Source: Callipepla californica brunnescens (Eukaryota > Chordata > Aves > Galliformes > Odontophoridae). Taken from it: DNA of 64,000 bases. Shown here piece by piece: positions 43,501 to 64,000 of this stretch. The stretch spans positions 7,331,591 to 7,395,590 of the forward strand of contig JALIRH010000026.1 in NCBI GenBank assembly GCA_023055505.1. Reading direction: 5' to 3'. The notes under the pieces were generated by a model. It searched no databases. It was not told the DNA's origin and saw only the letters and a program-made list of their open reading frames with translations. A program made the translations under genes and the position numbers. Numbering within the stretch: position 1 is the first letter of the stretch; the number at the start of each line of letters is the position of its first letter.

Positions 43501-46500
43501 TGGTTCCCAGTGATGAGGACTCACGGAATTGCATAGGATGTATCGAGCTGCTAAAGCACACAGGCAGACTTGCAGTGCAAGCCCTGGTGCCCGAACCGCC
43601 TTGCCTGCCCTTCTTTGCCTCAGCAGCTCGCCGCTGCTGAAATACACTCCTGCTGCACAAGCAGGCCGCTGATGAGCTCACACCCTAGCAGGTCACAGCA
43701 ATCTCTTGCGCATATGCTGCGAAGCTAAGGCGTAATTCATTCTAACATTCATAATATAAAGTTAAGGCATCAAAGCAGAACCTGACAGGGATCCTTTCAA
43801 CACCTTCCCGTGCCACACCTGCACTATCTTGAGAGGTTTATTTCCCCTCCTTCTTCTTTTCACCTGAGCTGAACATGTTATTTCTAGCATTCTCACACAC
43901 TAAGGCAGTTCTATGTGACAGAAGTTAAGCAAACTTTAAAAACAGACCTGAATAGAGCAAAGAACTCATCAAATGTTGCGCTTTGTAAAGCTTTCTTCAG
44001 AAGCACAGCCATCTCCCCTGTTCGTGGAGAGGTGAGGGCTGATGTCTCTGAGTCATTCTCCAAGTGACGTGGACCTTCCTTGCTGAGAAAGTCACAGAAA
44101 ACAAAGAGCCAGCAGATGTCCCCTAAATGCAGGGGGTCAGCTTTATCATCCCTGTATTACACAAGAAAAACTAAGTTTTCCAAAGCAATCTTATTCTCAA
44201 ACACCACTAAATAAATAAATCAAACTGTAGTATCAGAAAGCAGTGGTTCCCCACAGAAAACGACTGTGACTCACAGTCTCAGCTGAAAAGACCTGTCCTT
44301 TCTACAGATTTCAAACAGCATGATGTGCCTCACTGGGGAAACATCTGCCCAGAATGCCATCCAGCTGTCGTTTAGTACTAAAACTGAGCATCTACTTTGG
44401 CTCTAGACTTAAAGCAGAACAGAACAAAGAACTAAGGCTGGCACTTTTCTGAAATAATAAAACGGAGGGGGCAAAAAATCTGATGCTACTATCTAAATGA
44501 CTCCATCTCTCCAGTCTTTCCAATACAGAGCTTATTGAAGCAGTCATCTGAGCTGCTGAAACGCTGGGAAACCTCACGGAACTAATAAAAAAATAATGTT
44601 GTAGTAATATTATTTAAGAGGCCATGGAATGACCTGAGATACGGGTGGATGAATTTGACATCAGCGCAGACCAGAGAAGAAGATGAAGAGTTGAAGGGCT
44701 CCAGCACAACAAATACACTGCCATACAAACAGCACTCAGTCAGAAGTTCTATCACAAACCCAACACAACATCGAAAAGTTCAAAGGAACGTGGAGAGGTT
44801 TCCCCCTTAAACTAATTGGTTCAAACATATTTATAATAAAATACATCTGGCAAAAGGCTGGTGTGAGCCTTGGGATCCAAAGGGCAAATGCCATTTAATA
44901 ATTAATCCAGAAATCCTAACCCAGGATTTTGTTGCTGTTGAGTCGATGCTGGGTTGCAGTATGATGATGACGTGAGAGACCATATAAACCAGAAACACCA
45001 GAGATAAAATAAGGTCACATCAATGAGGGGACTCAAAACTGGGATTCAGATATGTCATTGGGTAGGACAAAATGTCCCCCAGAGAAGAAGCAGATTTAGA
45101 TAAGATTCAGGAGTTCCTGTATGGCTAGCAAGAGAAATATAACAGAGTGTCACTGTGAAATATTTCAGCAAATGGAAGGAAACTGAAGATGAATTGAAGT
45201 CCTTGCCATATGTAGGCTGGGGCAGAGTGGGGTGACTGGAACTAGCAGAACTGCCTTTAACCTGCTTTTTTTTAAAGCTGTTTACAGAAAATAATTGGAG
45301 AACTATTGCTCATGTCTTAGCTCAGCAAAAATACAGTCCTTTGATATGAAGATTCTGGAGCCTAAATATGAAGAGGGATTAGAATTATTTTTCATCAAAG
45401 GTATGAAATGCTGAAAACTGAAACGGCCATCAATAGCCCTGTCAGGAAAACACGAGAAGTGCAACAGTGAGCTTTAATGACAACACAGAATTAGAAGCTG
45501 CGATAAAAACAGAGGGCTGGGTTTTGTAGATGATGAATCAGGTGACTCTCACAATTTCTGTAATGGAGACAAAGTGAAATTCAGTTCTGGAACGATTTTC
45601 AACGAGCGCTGAAGAGAAGGCAGCACCGCCCAGGCACGGTCCTACAGCGCAGTCTACAGCACAGTCCTCTAACATTACCTTTTCAAGCCTTGTGCATATG
45701 CACACTTCAACTTCACACTGCATCAAACATGTCTACATCATCATTCCAGAAAAGCGCAGCTCACTGGGAACGCGTAGCAGCTCACTGAACATTTTCTAGA
45801 GCTTCTGAAACAATCACAGCCAATGACAAATACGACAGAGATTTCAATTCATGCAGCAATTTGTGGAAGACAAAGGAGCAGCTGACATAGGCTGTCCTCC
45901 ATGTCATTCCCTTTCATGAAGCTTGGCAAGCCTGGCACCTTGAGCAGTCTAACTGCGATACACCCAAAAAGCTAAACCCAGCTTATTCATAAGGTGCATT
46001 CCCATAGCTGATGATCTGTTACAGCTCAGCAAAACATCAAAAGCAAATACACAAGTGGAATTTCTCTTCTGAGCCCCTCTGCGTCTCATAGCCTACTTTC
46101 ACAGGGAAGAACCTCCAGGGTGAACAGCCTTAGTGACCAGGGAGATGTGGAACTTTGACAAATGCACTGACTGTTTCCGGGCATAGAAATAATGATTTCC
46201 TATATACGTAGCTCACTAAAATCAGACCAAAGGAAGGAAACTAAGGGAGATTAAAATTGAGATTAAAATGAAATAGGCTTGCTAAAATAAAAAGTTTGCT
46301 TATGGCCCAATCCAGCAAAATCTCGTATATTCCTAATGTCAGAAATAAAAACCGAAATAGGCTCAGTTTCATCACCTTCACATTCTGGTTATGAAATTCG
46401 TCACTGTAACGTGTCTGACTGCTGGCTACTTACAATCTAAACTAGAACGCAGAAACACAACTACATCATGTACGCTGTATTAGTTATAGACGAGTACTGG

Positions 46501-46589
46501 AACCAGTGATCAGAATGGGACAGTTAGCCTCAAAGAAACCTTTTCAAGTTTAAGGACTGCTTAGCAACAGGAACGTAACACTCACCCAC
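34586..46589. other. HSPA4L-PLK4 intergenic region
   Basis: No protein gene, tRNA or recognisable interspersed repeat seen over 12 kb. Up to about 37.5 kb the + strand is T-rich, like the sense introns of the neighbouring genes. From about 38 kb to 46.5 kb it is A-rich, as expected if the minus strand were transcribed. A GC-richer patch with a full CRE lies at about 40900-41060, a G-run at about 40020-40030, and minus-strand AATAAA motifs at 40613-40618 and 40554-40559. Confidence 0.6.
41041..41048. promoter_or_regulatory. Full CRE palindrome in intergenic GC patch
   Basis: TGACGTCA, followed at once by GCGTGCGCAC. It lies at the edge of a CpG-containing stretch (about 40905-41055) in an otherwise AT-rich region. 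CREB/ATF proteins bind this palindrome; occupancy here is unproven. Confidence 0.4.
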
Positions 46590-46690
46590 GATTACGAGGG
46601 ACAGCGGAACGTAGCCGCGCTCCGTCAGCACGGCCGCGCTTACCACAGCGCCTCCTAATGGCCGCCAGAACGGCGGGGGCGCGACGCCCC

Positions 46691-46701
46691 GCGCATGCGC
46701 A
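46691..46701 (+). promoter_or_regulatory. PLK4: NRF1 site
   Basis: GCGCATGCGCA, the palindromic NRF1 core, 270 bases upstream of the PLK4 ATG. Confidence 0.65.
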
Positions 46702-46720
46702 ATACGCTCCCCCGCCCCGG

Positions 46721-46736
46721 TTTGAAAGATGGCGCC
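46721..46736 (+). promoter_or_regulatory. PLK4: CHR-like element abutting YY1-like site
   Basis: TTTGAA is the CHR motif bound by MuvB (DREAM, MYB-MuvB) at G2/M genes. It is preceded by a CCCGCCCCGG stretch that could act as CDE or Sp1 site and runs straight into AAGATGGCGCC, a YY1-type sequence that is often placed at transcription starts. Motif match only. Confidence 0.4.
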
Positions 46737-46820
46737 GCAGGCGGTCCCGCGCGACGTGATTGCGTCAGACGCAGCTCGGCCAGGGGCGGGGCGGGGCCGG
46801 TAACGGCGCGAGTTTTCAAA

Positions 46821-46904
46821 ATGGAGGCGCAGGGGGAGGGGGGCGGCCGCCGGGCCCGCGAGCGGGCAGGCCTGGCCCGAGGCGGGCGGCGGAGGGCGCC
46901 GTGA
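46821..46904 (+). other. PLK4 upstream ORF 1 (27 residues)
   Basis: ATG at 46821 opens a 27-codon, Gly/Arg-rich reading frame ending in TGA at 46902-46904. The stop overlaps the ATG of the next uORF (TGATG). It matters only if transcription starts upstream of 46821. Confidence 0.4.
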
Positions 46905-46942
46905 TGGCGACCCGCCACCGAGGTCCCGAGGAGAACCCCTAG
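46904..46942 (+). other. PLK4 upstream ORF 2 (12 residues)
   Basis: ATGGCGACC... to TAG at 46940-46942, 27 bases before the PLK4 ATG. The start context (GTGATGG, purine at -3 and G at +4) is strong. Its first nine bases are identical to those at the true PLK4 start. Confidence 0.45.
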
Positions 46943-46969
46943 CGAGACCCGACGAGAGCGGCCGGCGCC

Positions 46970-60531
<13,562 letters not shown>

Positions 60532-61015
60532 AAAAAGCGAAGCAGGTCTTCGGGCACAAGAGCTTAATAAACACACTCACTGACATGAAAGTAACCACTG
60601 TTACTAAGCTTATCCAGAAATACTTCCAAATTTTGGTTTAAAAAAAAAATAGGAAGGGAAGGGTTGTTCTACAGATTTTTGTAAGATACTTTACAAGCAC
60701 ATTTTTCTTCAAAATGATAGGATTATCTTGCTCAAACAAAACGTTGAGCAACTTAATACTAAATGACCTCACATTTTTGGACATCTATTTTTTTCCCCAC
60801 TGCTTACTTACTGATGATGATCAAAGAAAACTTATCTGTGCTGTTGAAGCGTTTGCGTTTGTAAATACCTTGTATTTTTACCTCTTTCAAGTAATATATG
60901 TAAATATGTACATGTTTTATACCTTCTTGCTTTTATTTTTGTAGCAGCAGCTTTTGAACCCCCTGCACAAGCGTTTTATACCCCCCAAAAATAAATGCAG
61001 TGGTAAGCATCCAGA
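60532..61015 (+). other. PLK4: PLK4 3'UTR (end inferred)
   Basis: About 460-480 bases up to the AATAAA at 60990-60995. An earlier AATAAA at 60567-60572 would give a very short UTR. Confidence 0.6.
60990..60995 (+). terminator. PLK4: Putative PLK4 polyadenylation signal
   Basis: AATAAA followed after about 30 bases by TTTGTTTGGT, a good downstream element. Confidence 0.65.
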
Positions 61016-62399
61016 TCTCTTTGTTTGGTATTCAAGTTCACGGAGACCCTTTTCCCGTAAGTAGTTACAGCATCATATGTTGGTGTTGTAAGGATGGGTG
61101 AAGCAATGGGGCAAGTAACTATAAAAATGCTTGTGCCAAGCTTCTTCTAACTTGCTGAACTGATCATTCATGCCATGGTTTGTCTATTTATTATTCTATT
61201 CCTGGGCTACAGGTAACTGAAATACATACAGATGGAAGTTGACAGGAAAGCAGATTAAGTGTGCTGCAGTGAACTGATTCAGTTTGTTAGTTAATAGTCA
61301 GTTTTTATTAACTGCAGCGTGATTCATAATGTGTAAGGTAAGGTAGAAGTATCTGTTATAAACGCATAACAAACTGAACCATCACTATGAGCAGCTGTTT
61401 GAGAGCATTTTCTTCTGTGCTGATATTCCCGTTTATATTATTAAAACTCATGGGTGGAAAGTGAGCACTCTCTGTGCTCATTGATAAACCACGTAGGCTG
61501 TAAGGCAGTTAGAGCTTTTCAAACATTCTGTAATCTCTTCATTATAATATGCTTCCCATTTATAGTAGCATTTCACCCCTTGATGAGGTGTGGGCCATCC
61601 CTGTGTGTTTAAAATTTCTAGTACTGCTCACACTGAAAATCTTAAGGCATAATCCACTTGGAATGTGCTGATTGAATGTACATAGAGTTAAGAAAATCCT
61701 AAGTAGCCAACAGCAGGAAGTGTAATGGTATAAATGCTTAGGAAAGGGTTCATCTAGTTTGTGAAGAAATGTGACAGGGAGGTAGGTGCAGTTAAATGAC
61801 AGCATAGATGAGCAAACCTTTCAATACCAAGAACATTTAAACAGATTCAAAGGCTGATCACCTGCAACAATCACGCAGTAGCTTCAACAACAGCAGAACT
61901 GGTGAAAATGCAACTCCTGTGGCCAAAAGCATTTACAGTCTTGCAATCAATGTATCGTTGAGGCATGTTCTGTACTCTGAATTATTCAATGGTTTTATCC
62001 TTAACCCTTGAAAATAATAAAAATGCTACACTGCTCTGTGCTTTGTCCTAACAGTCAACACAAACTTAATTTTAGAAGACAGCTGCTAGCCTCCCTGATA
62101 ACTCTAGTTTCTCATGTCCAAACAGCTCTTGGTTGATTTAACTAAGTTTTTCTTGAAGTTTGTTTTCACCAGTGACATAGCAAAGTCATGTTTCATAAGC
62201 TTTTGAAATTCTGCAGCAAGAAAGAATGAGGAAAAAAACTTCTGCATTCACTTGAATAGGTACTGAAAAATAATCTTTTAATTCAGTAGTTGTACAGTGC
62301 TTTAACAGTTACTTAAGAATATTTTAATACATTTAATGTAATCAGATATCCCATAAACATCAAATAGTAGGTATGTTAAGACAGCAGCAACAACTTCTC
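61016..62399. other. PLK4-MFSD8 convergent intergenic / UTR zone
   Basis: No coding sequence recognised. Both genes end into this stretch. Reverse-complement AATAAA motifs (TTTATT on the + strand) at 61187-61192 and 61304-61309 are possible distal MFSD8 signals, and a + strand AATAAA at 62016-62021 is a possible distal PLK4 signal, so overlapping 3' ends are possible. Confidence 0.5.
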
Positions 62400-63458
62400 T
62401 TTATTGGAGTTATTGCAGGTTTTTTATTCCCCTGGTAGCGCTGAAACATCGAATGAACACTAAGATTAACTTAGACCCCATTATGAAGGAAAAATATTTC
62501 ACTTCTCCAAGTTAAAATAATTTATTCAAGTGTAAACCTGTTTCTTACAGTAGATTAGCAGAAAGTAAGTCTACAGATATTAATCAACATCTAAGGAGCC
62601 ATCAGTTTTGTCCTTTGTATTTAACTAGCAAGAAGACTGATCGCTCAGGCAGCACAGTGCACTCAGTTGCACTACTGACAATAGAAGTGAACACTACTAT
62701 GCTTAGTAATTCCTCCTTTTAGTAAGATTACCAAAAGCTATACATTGTGCAGGTTAACCTCCTTGCTATAAAAAAGCATTCACTACACCAGTACCAAAAC
62801 AGTGCACTAAATTACTGTAGTTCAAGTCACCAAGACTGATTTTTCAACGGCTCTTGGCCAACTTAAGTAGCTAAATCCCACCTAAACTATTTCTGTGAAG
62901 TAGGCCCCCGCCTTCCTCTTCAGTTGTCACACTTCACATCCTTGCAGTGCTAAAATAAGAGTTCCAAGTGATACATTTTATATGAACCGCTGCCTAGAAA
63001 TTAGCAAGCCATTACCCAACGGTTCATTAATGTAGTGATTTTTTCTGTACAAAGTGCTTACAGCTCAACTAACTTCATAGTTAGAGAACTTATTAATCCT
63101 GATTCACAGAATCAAGATGATATTTTAGAACTTCTTCGTGAAAGGGACGTACTTAACTTGCGTCCTTCACTGCTGCACACAGCACAAAGGTGCATGTGAG
63201 CATTACAAGTGTGCCACTGTATTGATTAAGCTCATTCACATCCTTCTCTGCTGCTAGAGAAGTGGAACAGAAAAGCTCTATAGCAGCAGGTATAACCACA
63301 TAACAGGGTAAGATTGATTTATGTGTTCTGTCAATGACTAAGTACATATCTACAGTTCTTATTGCACATCCAACAAGATCAGTGGTTAGGCACTCGTTCA
63401 GAAGCAGCGATGAACTGTTATTTTTCAATTACTTGTATCTTCTCATTCTGTAACGTAT
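62400..63458 (-). other. MFSD8: MFSD8 3'UTR (end uncertain)
   Basis: Non-coding sequence downstream of the MFSD8 stop on the minus strand. Minus-strand AATAAA motifs lie at 62521-62526, 62423-62428 and 62400-62405; any could end the transcript. The 91-codon minus ORF at 63153-63428 shows no recognisable family and starts only after the MFSD8 stop. Confidence 0.5.
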
Positions 63459-63674
63459 TTAACAACTCTCTTCTTGCATCCTTCCGTGTCTGACAGAAAA
63501 TGCAATGAGTCTCTTGTATACTATCTCCAAGACCAACAGAGAGACTACAACTACTCCACATATTAAGCTAAACGCCCAACGTGGTCCCAAGTGAGTGTAT
63601 ATCTGGCTCACAAAAACCGGTCCGAGTATGCGTGCTCCACTTCCAGATGCAGTTAGCCATCCCATGTAGACACC
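63459..63674 (-). CDS. MFSD8: MFSD8 (CLN7) terminal coding exon
   Basis: On the minus strand the acceptor TTCTAG precedes [20 protein letters not shown], followed by a final membrane segment, [20 protein letters not shown], and a short basic tail, [13 protein letters not shown], ending in TAA (63459-63461). This encodes the last 71 residues of a roughly 520-residue, 12-helix major facilitator protein. The sequence is very close to human MFSD8, the lysosomal membrane protein mutated in CLN7 neuronal ceroid lipofuscinosis and reported to act in lysosomal chloride/solute transport. Position after PLK4 in convergent orientation agrees with the vertebrate gene order. Earlier exons lie beyond 64000. 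Confidence 0.95.
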   Translation of the reverse strand, partial: GVYMGWLTASGSGARILGPVFVSQIYTHLGPRWAFSLICGVVVVSLLVLEIVYKRLIAFSVRHGRMQEESC

Positions 63675-64000
63675 CTAGAACAGAGTAAGTTATACAGGAT
63701 TTAGCTAGACGAGAATTCCCACCAATTGTCTGAATTATAAAACGCAGGCATGTTTAAGCATTTATTTGTCTTAAATTTTACTGAGCACTGAGTTACAAGT
63801 CTCCAAGAGTACTGTTGAGCTTCTCTCATTGGTAATTGGAAGGCTCCACCAAACTACATCCGCTAGCCTTCTGAAAAGGTGTTCTGACATTTCAATGTTC
63901 AGTCTCTTACAGCAGAGTATAATGTGGAATAATTAAGTCACAAGCTTTAGGCTTAGTTATTTTGAAGTTTCCATACTGTAAGATATGCCACACATTGTAG
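63675..64000 (-). other. MFSD8: MFSD8 intron (partial)
   Basis: Upstream of the terminal exon on the minus strand. No further MFSD8 coding sequence could be recognised up to the window edge. Confidence 0.7.

Overview
This is vertebrate nuclear DNA, almost certainly from a bird. The genes have many short exons with GT-AG introns of about 0.1-3.2 kb. Two CpG-island promoters are present, and the only recognisable interspersed repeats are two CR1 (chicken repeat 1) LINE fragments, one ending in the typical ATTCTGTG-type tail. Gene content and order (INTU, HSPA4L, PLK4 on the + strand, then MFSD8 on the - strand) match the block known from human 4q28. I infer a galliform such as chicken (chromosome 4), but the species call rests on CR1 and compactness only.

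Layout. 1-1722: an INTU intron. 1723-7657: the last six coding exons of INTU (398 residues), followed by a 3'UTR with an AATAAA at 8305. 8330-14600: intergenic DNA with a decayed CR1 piece at about 13032-13560; the mammalian gene that sits here, SLC25A31, is not visible. 14590-15540: CpG-island promoter of HSPA4L with a strong heat-shock element. 15012-34086: the complete HSPA4L coding region, 19 exons and 843 residues, every junction in frame. 34087-46590: HSPA4L 3'UTR and a 12 kb interval without a recognisable protein gene. On the + strand it looks T-rich up to about 37.5 kb and then A-rich, which may mark a minus-strand non-coding transcript that starts at the PLK4 CpG island. 46590-47330: PLK4 CpG-island promoter with NRF1-, YY1- and CHR-like motifs and several upstream ATGs. 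46970-60531: the complete PLK4 coding region, 16 exons and 969 residues. 60532-63458: the PLK4 and MFSD8 3' ends, which face each other tail to tail. 63459-63674: the terminal coding exon of MFSD8 (CLN7), the rest of which lies beyond the window.

The genes are independent eukaryotic units. INTU (a CPLANE subunit needed for ciliogenesis) and PLK4 (the master kinase of centriole duplication) both serve the centriole/cilium. HSPA4L is an Hsp110-type nucleotide exchange factor for Hsp70. MFSD8 is a lysosomal membrane protein. I found no new protein-coding system. The least-explained signals are the compositional flip with a consensus minus-strand splice donor at the PLK4 island, the overlapping uORFs in front of PLK4, and the missing SLC25A31.
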